Positions 43,339 to 51,320 of a stretch of 64,000 nt of DNA are shown here, one piece after another. Position 1 is the stretch's first letter. Each line of letters starts with the position of its first letter. Position numbers and translations under genes: made by a program. The stretch covers positions 1,984,001-2,048,000 of the forward strand of contig NZ_JABXWB010000001.1 in assembly GCF_013375555.1 (NCBI RefSeq), written 5' to 3'. This DNA comes from Sphingobium sp. EM0848 (GTDB lineage Bacteria; Pseudomonadota; Alphaproteobacteria; Sphingomonadales; Sphingomonadaceae). The notes under the pieces are model-generated. The model was not told the origin of the DNA. It saw only the letters and a list, made by a program, of their open reading frames with translations, and did no database searches.

Positions 43339-44514
43339 ATGACGCTGAACGTCCTGACGCTGTCGACCCTGTTTCCGGACATGAGCCGGCCCAATTTCGG
43401 CGTCTTCGTCGAACGGCAGGCGCGGGAACTGGCCAGCCGGGACGGCGTCAGGGTCACGGTGGTCGCGCCGCTCGGCATCCCGCCCTGGCCGCTTTCCCGA
43501 TCGAAGCGTTACGCGGCCCTTTCCGCCCTGCCCGCCAGGGAAAGATGGAAGGACCTGACCGTCTATCGCCCGGTCTTTCCGATCCTGCCCAAATTCGGCG
43601 GACGGCTGAACGTCCACAGCATGACCCGCGCCATCCTGCCGCTGGTCCGGCAGTTGCACGCACAGCAACCCTTCGACGTGATCGACGCCAGCTTCTTCTT
43701 CCCCGACGGCCCGGTCGCGCAACGCCTGTCCCGTGCGCTCGGCATCCCCTATTCGGTCAAGGCGCGCGGCGCCGACATCCATTATTGGGGCACGCGCAAG
43801 GGCACGCGGAAGATGGTGAAGCGCGCCGCCGACGATGCCACGGGCCTGCTCGCCGTGTCGGATGCGATGCGCCGGTCAATGGCGCGCATGGGCATCGATG
43901 CCGACAAGATCCGCGTCCATTATACCGGGGTGGACCTCGACCGTTTCGAGATCGTCGACCGCGCCACCGCGAAGGAAGCGCTGGGCTTCGAAGGGCCGGT
44001 CGTCCTGTGCGTCGGCGCGCTGATCCCGCGCAAGGGACAAGAACTGCTGGTGCAGGCGCTGCCGCAACTGCATGGCGTGACGCTGCTGTTCGCCGGGCAG
44101 GGGCAATATCGCCGGGCCTTGGAGAAGCAGGCGGAGGAACTGGGCGTCGACCGGCGCATCGGCTTCCTCGGCTCCGTGCCGCATGACCGACTGCCGCGCA
44201 TCTATGCCGCCGCCGATGTGATGGCGCTGCCATCCTCCTCCGAAGGCCTCGCCAATGCCTGGGTCGAAGCGCTGGCCTGCGGCACGCCGATCGTCATCAC
44301 CGATGTCGGCGGCGCGCGGGAACTGCTGGATCGCCCCGAAGCGGGCCAGATCGTCGCGCGCGAACCGGAAGCGCTGGCCGCCGCGATCAGCGATATCCTC
44401 ATCAACCCGCCCGAGCGCGAGGCGGTGCGCGAGACAGCGCGGCGCTTCACCTGGAGCGCCAATGGCGACGCGCTGCTGGAGCATCTCCGCAAGATTGCGG
44501 GTCAGCCGGCCTGA
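43339..44514 (+). CDS. glycosyltransferase family 4 protein
   Basis: A 391-residue GT-B enzyme. The N-terminal half has TLFPDMSRPNFGVFVERQARELA and a substrate-facing FFPDGPVAQRL. The C-terminal donor half has VLCVGALIPRKGQELLVQAL, the RIGFLGSVPHDRLPRIYAAADVMALP stretch and the E(x7)E motif PSSSEGLANAWVEALACGTP. It probably adds a sugar to a surface glycan. It is alone; its 3' end overlaps the truncated molybdopterin oxidoreductase gene by 13 bp. Confidence 0.9.
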   Translation: MTLNVLTLSTLFPDMSRPNFGVFVERQARELASRDGVRVTVVAPLGIPPWPLSRSKRYAALSALPARERWKDLTVYRPVFPILPKFGGRLNVHSMTRAILPLVRQLHAQQPFDVIDASFFFPDGPVAQRLSRALGIPYSVKARGADIHYWGTRKGTRKMVKRAADDATGLLAVSDAMRRSMARMGIDADKIRVHYTGVDLDRFEIVDRATAKEALGFEGPVVLCVGALIPRKGQELLVQALPQLHGVTLLFAGQGQYRRALEKQAEELGVDRRIGFLGSVPHDRLPRIYAAADVMALPSSSEGLANAWVEALACGTPIVITDVGGARELLDRPEAGQIVAREPEALAAAISDILINPPEREAVRETARRFTWSANGDALLEHLRKIAGQPA

Positions 44515-46166
44515 TCCCAGCTTGATATGAGGCGCGCCTTCCCATCCGGCGTCGGGAACCGCCCCTCATCGAACGGCACCTCCCCCCAGCGCCAGGGCGT
44601 CAGTTCATCATAAGCCGGGTTGGAGATGGGCGCGTGCCGACTGAGGTTGAGCAGCCTCCCCCCTTCATTGCGATAGGCGGTCAACCGCACATGCTCGCGA
44701 TAGATTTCCGCCGGTCGCTCATAATGAAAGGCATCGCCCCAGCCCATGGCGCGAGCGATCCGGGTCACGATCCACCAGTCGGGCTTCGCCTCACCGGGCA
44801 AGGGAAAGAGCCGCCGTTGCCGGCTGATCAGCCGATCCGCGCCGGTCAGCGTTCCGTCCTTTTCCACCCATACCGGCGAGGGGAGCGCGACCCTGCCCGC
44901 GCCTCTCAACTCCGGCCCCATCCACGGCGTCGTCGCGATCAGCAGCGGCACCCGATCCAGCAAGCCACGGATCGGATGCCCCGCCGAGGGCAATCCGCCC
45001 AACATCAGCAGCGCCTTGATCCGCCCCTCGCCCATCGCCTCGGCCAGGGCCGTACCGGACAGGCCGGATTGTCGCGCCATGGCGGTCGCGCCCCAGAAAC
45101 GCTCGACCGCCGCCAGCGCGTCGGGAGAGAAATCCCGATGCGCCGCCAACTCGCCCGCGCGGCAGCCGACCTCCCGCCCGCCCATGCCATTGGCCGCATC
45201 GGTGACGGCGAAGGGCGTGGCGCCCGGCCTGCCGATCCGGCCCGTGGCGAGATGAAGGTTGAGGACGGCGGCGGACAGACGCCGCGCATCCTCCCCGGCC
45301 TCGCAAGGACTGAACAGCGTCACCAGACGCGGCGAACCAGCCACCGCTTCATAAAAAGCCCGAACCTCTCCCGGCTCCAGACCACAGGCGCGCGCCACCG
45401 ACCAGAGATCATGCCCCTTCCGCAATCCGGCCCAGAAATCGGAAGGCACCGCAACGCTGCGGGCCAGAAAAGCCTCGTCCAGAACCCCGCCATCCCGGCA
45501 ATGCAACAGCAGTCCGGACAGCAGCGCCGCCTCGCCGCCGGGCGTGACTGTCAGGCGCAGATCGGCCTCGATCTCCTGCCCCTCATCCCCGCGCGCGATC
45601 AGGATCAGCCGCGCACCCTGCTCCCGCGCAGCTTCGATACGATCCTGAAGCACCGGATGGCGGCGGACGGCATCCCCACCCACCACCAATATCAGGTCCG
45701 CCCGTCCGATATCCTCGGCAGCGGCAGGCATCACATCCTCGCCAAAGGCCGCGCGCTGCGCCGCCGCCATGCCCCCTGCCTCGGCCCAAAGCGCATCGAT
45801 ATGGGCGGAGCCGATGAAACCCTTCATCAGCTTGTTGGCGACATAATAATCCTCGGTCAGCAGCCCGCCCGGCACATGCAGTGCCACGCTGTCCGGCCCA
45901 TGGCGGGCGATGACATCGCCCAGACGCCGCGCAGCCTGCCCAAGCGCGCGATCCCACCCGACCGCCCGGTCATCGACCATCGGCCGAAGCAGCCGATCGT
46001 CGAGCGGCAGCATGTCGTCGAGCGCCCCGCTTTTCGCGCAGAGCAAGCCGCCATTGACGGGATGCACCGGATCGCCATCGATCCGGACCTGCCGCCCCTC
46101 GCCGGTTACGGCGCGGATGCCGCAACCCAGGCCGCACTGGCCGCAAAGCGATCGAATGGCCGGCAC
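44502..46166 (-). CDS. molybdopterin oxidoreductase, nitrate-reductase-like, C-terminally truncated
   Basis: A 554-residue member of the assimilatory nitrate reductase/formate dehydrogenase family. A [4Fe-4S] site is formed by LCGQCGLGCGIR and LLCAKS. The molybdopterin domain is recognisable (VPGGLLTEDYYVANKLMKGF, VVGGDAVRRHPVL, LATGRIGRPGATPF, NGMGGREVG). It ends just after FPTPDGKARLISS, the point where full-length enzymes continue with a molybdopterin-dinucleotide-binding domain and often a [2Fe-2S] domain. The final codons lie antisense to the glycosyltransferase. The start is read as a GTG at 46166. It is divergent from modA across 100 bp. Confidence 0.8.
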   Translation of the reverse strand: MPAIRSLCGQCGLGCGIRAVTGEGRQVRIDGDPVHPVNGGLLCAKSGALDDMLPLDDRLLRPMVDDRAVGWDRALGQAARRLGDVIARHGPDSVALHVPGGLLTEDYYVANKLMKGFIGSAHIDALWAEAGGMAAAQRAAFGEDVMPAAAEDIGRADLILVVGGDAVRRHPVLQDRIEAAREQGARLILIARGDEGQEIEADLRLTVTPGGEAALLSGLLLHCRDGGVLDEAFLARSVAVPSDFWAGLRKGHDLWSVARACGLEPGEVRAFYEAVAGSPRLVTLFSPCEAGEDARRLSAAVLNLHLATGRIGRPGATPFAVTDAANGMGGREVGCRAGELAAHRDFSPDALAAVERFWGATAMARQSGLSGTALAEAMGEGRIKALLMLGGLPSAGHPIRGLLDRVPLLIATTPWMGPELRGAGRVALPSPVWVEKDGTLTGADRLISRQRRLFPLPGEAKPDWWIVTRIARAMGWGDAFHYERPAEIYREHVRLTAYRNEGGRLLNLSRHAPISNPAYDELTPWRWGEVPFDEGRFPTPDGKARLISSWDQAG

Positions 46167-46266
46167 GGCGCGATCAGGCCGCCGGCAGGGTCGGGAGGAA
46201 GATCATGACCCCGCTTAACCGATGGTCGCCCAAGACAAAAGACCGGCGAACTGGCAAGAAGGGGGG

Positions 46267-47040
46267 ATGCAGAAAGTGATTCTCCGCGCCCTCGCGCTGC
46301 TCGCTATATTTCTTCATATATCGCTCGTGCCCGCCATGGCGCAGCAGCGGGGGCCTTTGGTGCTCGCCGCCGCCAGCATGCAGGAGGCGATGACCGCCGC
46401 CGCCGATGCCTGGGCGGCTCGGCGCCATGCCCGCCCCGTCCTGTCCTTCGCCGCCTCTTCCGCCCTTGCCCGCCAGATCAAGAGCGGTGCTCCGGCCGAC
46501 CTGTTCGTCTCCGCCGATGAGGATTGGATGGACGATGTGGAAAAGGCCGGGTTCGTCCAGCGCGGCAGCCGCGCCGATCTGGCGGGGAACCAGCTTGTAC
46601 TGATCGCGCCCGCCCGCATGCCGGTGCGGCTGCGCATCGCCCGGAACATGCCGCTTGCCCGGACGCTGGGCGATTCCCGCCTCGCCATGGCCAATCCCGA
46701 CAGCGTGCCCGCGGGCAAATATGGCAAGGCGGCGCTGACCATGCTCGGCATCTGGCCCTCAGTCGCGAACCGGCTGGCGCTGGGCGACAATGTCCGCTCG
46801 GCCATGGCGCTGGTGGAGCGTGGCGAGGCGCGGCTGGGCATCGTCTACGCGACCGACGCCCGCGCCTCGAAGGATGTGATGGTGGCCGGCACCTTTCCGC
46901 CGGGCAGCCATGAACCGATCCGCTACCCCATAGCCCGCCTCGCCAAAAGCCAAAGCGCCGATGCGGAAGGCTTCCGCCGCTTCCTGCTCTCCGATGCCGG
47001 GCAGAGCATCCTTGCGCGCTACGGTTTCAGCCGCCCCTAG
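46267..47040 (+). CDS. modA: molybdate ABC transporter substrate-binding protein
   Basis: A 257-residue periplasmic protein. The start at 46267 follows GGGGGG; the signal peptide ends near MAQQRGP. Mature motifs include LVLAAASMQEAMTAAADAWAA, SFAASSALARQIKSGAPADLFVSADEDWMD, LAMANPDSVPAGKYGKAAL and LGIVYATDARAS, all standard for ModA. It binds molybdate for import by ModB/ModC, encoded 870 bp downstream after a minus-strand HAD gene. An AT-rich, imperfectly palindromic stretch lies in its signal-peptide codons. Confidence 0.93.
   Translation: MQKVILRALALLAIFLHISLVPAMAQQRGPLVLAAASMQEAMTAAADAWAARRHARPVLSFAASSALARQIKSGAPADLFVSADEDWMDDVEKAGFVQRGSRADLAGNQLVLIAPARMPVRLRIARNMPLARTLGDSRLAMANPDSVPAGKYGKAALTMLGIWPSVANRLALGDNVRSAMALVERGEARLGIVYATDARASKDVMVAGTFPPGSHEPIRYPIARLAKSQSADAEGFRRFLLSDAGQSILARYGFSRP
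46301..46325. promoter_or_regulatory. possible ModE/Mo-box-like site inside modA
   Basis: TCGCTATATT-N5-ATATATCGCT is an AT-rich imperfect inverted repeat in a GC-rich gene. It recalls the published molybdate-responsive ModE operators (CGTTATAT-type half sites), but the spacing is shorter and it lies about 35 bp after the start codon. Confidence 0.25.
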
Positions 47041-47053
47041 GACAGATCGGCAT

Positions 47054-47800
47054 TCATTTCTGGCAGGCGATGATCGCGTCGATCACCGACAGCGTCTCCT
47101 GCGGGTCGCGCACGCGCACCGTATCCAGCCCCAGTTGCTTCGCCGGATAATCATTGCCGCCGGGGAAAATCGCATCACCGATGAACATCATCGCGTCGAG
47201 CGCGATCCCGCTCGCATCGCGCAGCTTTTTCAGCCCATAGGCCTTGTCCACCCCCTCACGCGTGATGTCGATGGAGGTCGCCCCGCCCATATTGATCGAC
47301 AGGCCGGGCAGGCGTTCCCGCAAGTCCGCCTGGATCACCTTGCGCTTGGCGAAATCCGGGTCCCACACTTCCTTGGCATGGATCGGCGCCTGCTGGCCGA
47401 GCGCGGAAAAGGTGATCTGGCTCCCCCGATCCTCGATCCGCTCGCCCCACACCTCTTCCGGCACGAAGCCGGTCGCTTCCAGCGAAGCGTCGAAGGCCTC
47501 CAAAATCGCCTGCTTCTGCGCGTCGTCGAACAGTTCGGCATAGACCGGCGCCCAGCCACGCTCGCCATAAGTATAGAGCTTCGTCCCCGTGGTCGGCATC
47601 AGCCACAGGCGCGAACGGTCCGCCCGCTCCGGCAGGCGGCTTGCCACCTGCTTGTCGAATTGCGGCCAGTCACCCCCGGAAATCACCGCGACATGGGCGA
47701 CCTGCAACAGCCCCGCCAGCGCCTCACCCATCGCTTCCTCCAGCGGCTGCTTGCTCTCCGCAAGCGTCCCATCAAGGTCGAAGGCGATCAATTCTTTCAT
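47054..47800 (-). CDS. HAD-IIB phosphatase, phosphomannomutase-like
   Basis: A 248-residue hydrolase starting at the ATG at 47800. The nucleophile motif is IAFDLDGTLAESKQPLEE near residue 5, motif II is AVISGGDW, and the late motif is MMFIGDAIFPGGNDYPAKQLG. These and the cap domain match the eukaryotic-type phosphomannomutase and sucrose/mannosyl-phosphate phosphatase group. It could supply mannose-1-phosphate or remove a sugar phosphate, which would suit manC and the capsule genes. It lies on the opposite strand inside the mod cluster. Confidence 0.82.
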   Translation of the reverse strand: MKELIAFDLDGTLAESKQPLEEAMGEALAGLLQVAHVAVISGGDWPQFDKQVASRLPERADRSRLWLMPTTGTKLYTYGERGWAPVYAELFDDAQKQAILEAFDASLEATGFVPEEVWGERIEDRGSQITFSALGQQAPIHAKEVWDPDFAKRKVIQADLRERLPGLSINMGGATSIDITREGVDKAYGLKKLRDASGIALDAMMFIGDAIFPGGNDYPAKQLGLDTVRVRDPQETLSVIDAIIACQK

Positions 47801-47909
47801 GCGGACGGCTCCAGACTGGACAGGCGGTGGCTTTGCCCCGTGCGTCGGTGCGATGCAATGCTCATGACGAAGGCTGGTTTTTTCCATTTTCCTGTTCAAA
47901 AGAGAGGGC

Positions 47910-48608
47910 ATGATCCTGTCACCCGAAGAATGGGGCATCGTCCTGCTGTCGCTTCAGGTCAGCCTGGTCGCGGTGGGGCTGATGCTGCCCATTGCCTTTG
48001 CGCTGGCCTGGCTGCTGGCCCGCGCCCGCTTTCCCGGCAAGCTGCTGATCGATGCGGTCGTGCACCTGCCGCTGGTGGTGCCGCCGGTCGTCACCGGATG
48101 GCTGCTGCTGCTGCTCTTCGGCGCCAACGGCCCGCTGGGGGGCCTGCTGGAGCGGACGCTGGGCATCAGCCTCATGTTCCGCTGGACCGGCGCCGCGCTG
48201 GCCGCCGCGATCATGGCGATGCCGCTGATGGTGCGCGCCATGCGCCTGTCGATCGAAGGCATCGACCATCGGCTGGAACTGGCGGCCCGGACGCTGGGCG
48301 CGCGGCCATGGCGCGTCTTTTTCAGTATTTCCCTGCCGCTGGCCCTGCCCGGCATATTGGCGGGATTGGTGCTCGGCTTCGCCCGCTCCATCGGGGAATT
48401 CGGCGCGACCATCACCTTCGTCTCCGACGTGCCGGGCGAAACCCGCACCTTACCCATCGCCATCTATTCCGCGCTGCAAGTGCCGGGCGCGGAAACAGCC
48501 GTGACGCGGCTCGCCATATTGTCCGTCATCCTGTCGCTGGCGGCGCTGGTCGCATCGGAAATGCTGGCCCGCCGCGCCGCAGGAGGCCGCACCAATCATG
48601 TCCTTTGA
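47910..48608 (+). CDS. modB: molybdate ABC transporter permease
   Basis: A 232-residue inner-membrane permease with about five helices. Typical ModB blocks are VSLVAVGLMLPIAFALAWLLA, VVHLPLVVPPVVTGWLLLLLFG, the EAA loop ELAARTLGARPWRVFFSISL and SIGEFGATITFVSDVPGETRTLP. It begins after AAGAGAGGGC and overlaps modC by 11 bp. It works with ModA and ModC to import molybdate. Confidence 0.94.
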   Translation: MILSPEEWGIVLLSLQVSLVAVGLMLPIAFALAWLLARARFPGKLLIDAVVHLPLVVPPVVTGWLLLLLFGANGPLGGLLERTLGISLMFRWTGAALAAAIMAMPLMVRAMRLSIEGIDHRLELAARTLGARPWRVFFSISLPLALPGILAGLVLGFARSIGEFGATITFVSDVPGETRTLPIAIYSALQVPGAETAVTRLAILSVILSLAALVASEMLARRAAGGRTNHVL

Positions 48609-49206
48609 CCTCGATCTGGACCATCGCATCGGCGATCGCCGGATCACGCTCCAATGCCGCACCGACGCGGGCCTCGTCGCGCTGTTCGCACCCTCTGGCG
48701 CGGGCAAGACCAGCATCCTCAACATGGTGGCGGGCATCCTGACCCCGGACCGGGGCCGGATCGCCGTTGCGGGCGAGATGCTGTTCGACAGCGCGACGGG
48801 GATCAACCGGCCCCCGGAACAACGCCGCGCCGGTTACGTATTTCAGGACGGCCGCCTCTTTCCGCACAAAAAGGTCCGCGCCAACCTGCTCTACGGCCAG
48901 CATGGCAATCCGCCCATGTCGTTCGAGGCGGTGCTCGATTTCCTGGGCATCGGCCATCTGCTCGACCGCTGGCCCGCCACCCTGTCGGGCGGCGAGGCGC
49001 AGCGCGTCGCAATCGGCCGGGCGCTGCTGTCGGGCCCGCGCTTCCTGCTGATGGACGAACCGCTCTCCTCGCTCGATCCGTCGCGGCGGGAGGACATCCT
49101 CTCCGTGATCGAGCGGATGAAGCGCGACCTCGCCATGCCGATCCTCTATGTCAGCCACGACCGCGCGGAGGTCGAGCGGCTGGCCGACCAGATCATCCCG
49201 CTGTGA
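48598..49206 (+). CDS. modC: molybdate ABC transporter ATPase, short form
   Basis: A 202-residue ATPase with Walker A in APSGAGKTSILNMVAGI, Q-loop RAGYVFQDGRLFPHKKV, signature TLSGGEAQRVAIGRALL, Walker B FLLMDEPLSSLD and H-loop YVSHDRAEVERLADQI. It ends there: the C-terminal TOBE/Mop domain of typical ModC (about 350 residues) is missing, so regulation by bound molybdate through that domain is not possible. The end overlaps the convergent kinase gene by 14 bp. Confidence 0.92.
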   Translation: MSFDLDLDHRIGDRRITLQCRTDAGLVALFAPSGAGKTSILNMVAGILTPDRGRIAVAGEMLFDSATGINRPPEQRRAGYVFQDGRLFPHKKVRANLLYGQHGNPPMSFEAVLDFLGIGHLLDRWPATLSGGEAQRVAIGRALLSGPRFLLMDEPLSSLDPSRREDILSVIERMKRDLAMPILYVSHDRAEVERLADQIIPL

Positions 49207-50035
49207 CGGGCAGGCCCACATCCGTCAGCGCGCAGTTGAGATAGGCGAGGAAAGCCTTCCGCCGCACCGGCGCGCGCGCGCGCAGCCATGCCAGCCCGAC
49301 AATCGCCCGCCACTCCGGCACATGATGGAAATGGTCCGGCGCGATGCAGCGATAATGGTCAACATAGCAGCGCGCCGCCCAATCGCGCACCCGGTTGGTC
49401 AGCCAGTCCTGCGGCCCCTCGCCAAAGCGCATCAACATTTCCGTCCGCACTATGTCCGGCGTCACCGGCCCGCGTGACGCCTTGGACCAGTCGATCGCAA
49501 CCGGCCCGCTGTCTGCCATCAGGATGTTCTTCACATGAAAATCGCCATGCAGCAGCCGGTCGCCATCGGGCAGCCCGTCCAACAGGCGAAGCGCGGCCTC
49601 CTGCAAGGCCGGATCGGCAGGTCCGTAGATGATGTCCGTCCCGAGCACCTGCCGCAGCGCGCGCAGGCCCGGCGCCGGACAGCCATGAATCCGCCGGTGG
49701 AATGCCGCCATGTCGCGCAGCATCGCACCGCTTTCCAACGGACGCACGCGCATCCGCCGCATCAACGTCGGCCCCGCTATCTCGGGATAGAGGATCGCCC
49801 GCCCCGCCCTCAGGCGCAATTGCTCGACCGGCCGGGCGACCGCGATGCCGCAATCCGCCGCCAGCGTCGCCGCCGCGAATTCGCGGTCGATCATCTCCTC
49901 CGAAACGGCGGCATGGAAAATCTTGACGACATAGCGTTCAGGCACGCGGCACACCCGCGCGCTGGCGCCGGATGCCAGGGTCGAAAGATTGTCCTCCAGT
50001 AATTCGGCCGACATCCCGGATGGTGCGGACGACAC
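49193..50035 (-). CDS. kinase-like phosphotransferase of the capsule cluster
   Basis: A 280-residue protein of the aminoglycoside/Kdo kinase fold. The nucleotide-binding part has RYVVKIFHAAVSEEMIDREF with a likely Lys-Glu pair, and the catalytic loop is LLHGDFHVKNILM followed by VAIDWSKA in place of the DFG-type Asp. Such enzymes phosphorylate small molecules or sugars such as Kdo of lipopolysaccharide. It directly follows the KpsS-like gene with one base between them, so a role in modifying a Kdo-containing linker is a reasonable guess. Start is GTG 50035, or ATG 50014. Confidence 0.75.
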   Translation of the reverse strand: MSSAPSGMSAELLEDNLSTLASGASARVCRVPERYVVKIFHAAVSEEMIDREFAAATLAADCGIAVARPVEQLRLRAGRAILYPEIAGPTLMRRMRVRPLESGAMLRDMAAFHRRIHGCPAPGLRALRQVLGTDIIYGPADPALQEAALRLLDGLPDGDRLLHGDFHVKNILMADSGPVAIDWSKASRGPVTPDIVRTEMLMRFGEGPQDWLTNRVRDWAARCYVDHYRCIAPDHFHHVPEWRAIVGLAWLRARAPVRRKAFLAYLNCALTDVGLPVTAG

Positions 50036-50036
50036 C

Positions 50037-51320
50037 CTAGCGCGCAGCGGTTCGCGCGGAATTCAGATCGTGCACCTCCGCCCCGCGCCGAACGGGCGCG
50101 CGCGCCGGTGGCCTGCGGGTCAGCCGCTCGACCGCATTCTCGACCAGCATCGCCAACCCCTCTTCGCTGAGCAGGCCGCCCCGGATCAGGCAACGGTCGA
50201 TCAGCACCCGGCGGAAGGCGGAATAGAGCGCCATGTCCGGCGCTCCCGGCGCCGACCAGAACTCATCGAGCGACCTTTTATGCACCACGCCCGGCACTTT
50301 GTAGACCGCGTGACCCAGCACCACCACCGGCTTACCCGCATTCAGCGCCAGCGTGCCTACGGTGCTGTTGACCGTCACCACGCCCAGCGACCTGCCGACC
50401 ACCTCGGCAATGTCCCAGTCCGCCAGATAGAAGACGCGATCGCCGACGCCATAATGCGCCGCCAACCGCCGCACCAGCCGTCCCCAGGCCACCAGCCCCG
50501 GATCGAGCGGATGCCGCTTCACCACCAGAGCGGTATTGGCCGGGGCGTGGGACGCAAAGCTCTTGATCACGAAGCGCAGCGCCGCCCGCATCGTGCCAAA
50601 GGGCGAATGCACGCGAATCTGATAGTCGGAATCGAGCTGGAGCGGCAGAGCGAAATAGGGCCGGTCCCCGACCTCCGCCCATTGCTCGCGCGACTTGCGG
50701 CGCTCGGCATGGCGCAGGTTCAGCTTCTTGAACCAACCCACCGTCTCCCAGAGGAAGCTGTTGGGCCGGTGCGTCTTGTAGAAGGGAAAGGCAGGCCGCA
50801 TCAATGCCGACGCCATGCCGTTGCGCCCGGTGTTGAAGGCGCGCTGGCGGAAGGTGGAGGGGATTTGCGGGTCCCGCCCATTTTCCTCCGGCGGCAGCGC
50901 CCTGGCCTGCTCCAGATACCAGTCGGGATCGAGCGGCAGGGTCGAATTGCCGTTCACCCCCTCTTCCTGAAGCGTCAGGAAATCGGGCCGGATATAGCCT
51001 TCCTCCACCACATGGACGCGCAGATTGCGCAACCGCGCCATCTTGTGCGCCGACGCATGATAGGGGCGGCAATCGCCGTAGAGAATAAGGTCGGTGACGC
51101 CATGGTTGACGATATAATCGTCGAAGAAAAGCGGCCAGTTGCGGAAGGTCCCGCGATAGTCGGTCGCCCCCTCCCCCTGCCAGTCGACCTTATCGCCGCC
51201 ATTGATGTTGATGCGTAGCGCCTGGTGCCCCTTTGCACGCAAGGCCTCGGCCAACATGGCGAAATAGGGTCCATGCGGCCCCTGAAGAAACAGGAAGGTC
51301 TTGGCTCGGGCGTCAACCAT
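50037..51320 (-). CDS. capsular polysaccharide transferase, KpsS/LipB-like
   Basis: A 427-residue protein of the KpsS family. It starts FLFLQGPHGPYFAMLAEALRAKG, then has DLILYGDCRPYHASAHKMA, VVEEGYIRPDFLTLQEEGVNG, VVKRHPLDPG, DRVFYLADWDIAEV and VTVNSTVGTLALNAGKPV, blocks shared with Kdo transferases that start the poly-Kdo linker of group 2 capsules. The start overlaps the KpsC-like gene by 8 bp. It should work in the cytoplasm at the inner membrane face. Confidence 0.9.
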   Translation of the reverse strand: MVDARAKTFLFLQGPHGPYFAMLAEALRAKGHQALRININGGDKVDWQGEGATDYRGTFRNWPLFFDDYIVNHGVTDLILYGDCRPYHASAHKMARLRNLRVHVVEEGYIRPDFLTLQEEGVNGNSTLPLDPDWYLEQARALPPEENGRDPQIPSTFRQRAFNTGRNGMASALMRPAFPFYKTHRPNSFLWETVGWFKKLNLRHAERRKSREQWAEVGDRPYFALPLQLDSDYQIRVHSPFGTMRAALRFVIKSFASHAPANTALVVKRHPLDPGLVAWGRLVRRLAAHYGVGDRVFYLADWDIAEVVGRSLGVVTVNSTVGTLALNAGKPVVVLGHAVYKVPGVVHKRSLDEFWSAPGAPDMALYSAFRRVLIDRCLIRGGLLSEEGLAMLVENAVERLTRRPPARAPVRRGAEVHDLNSARTAAR

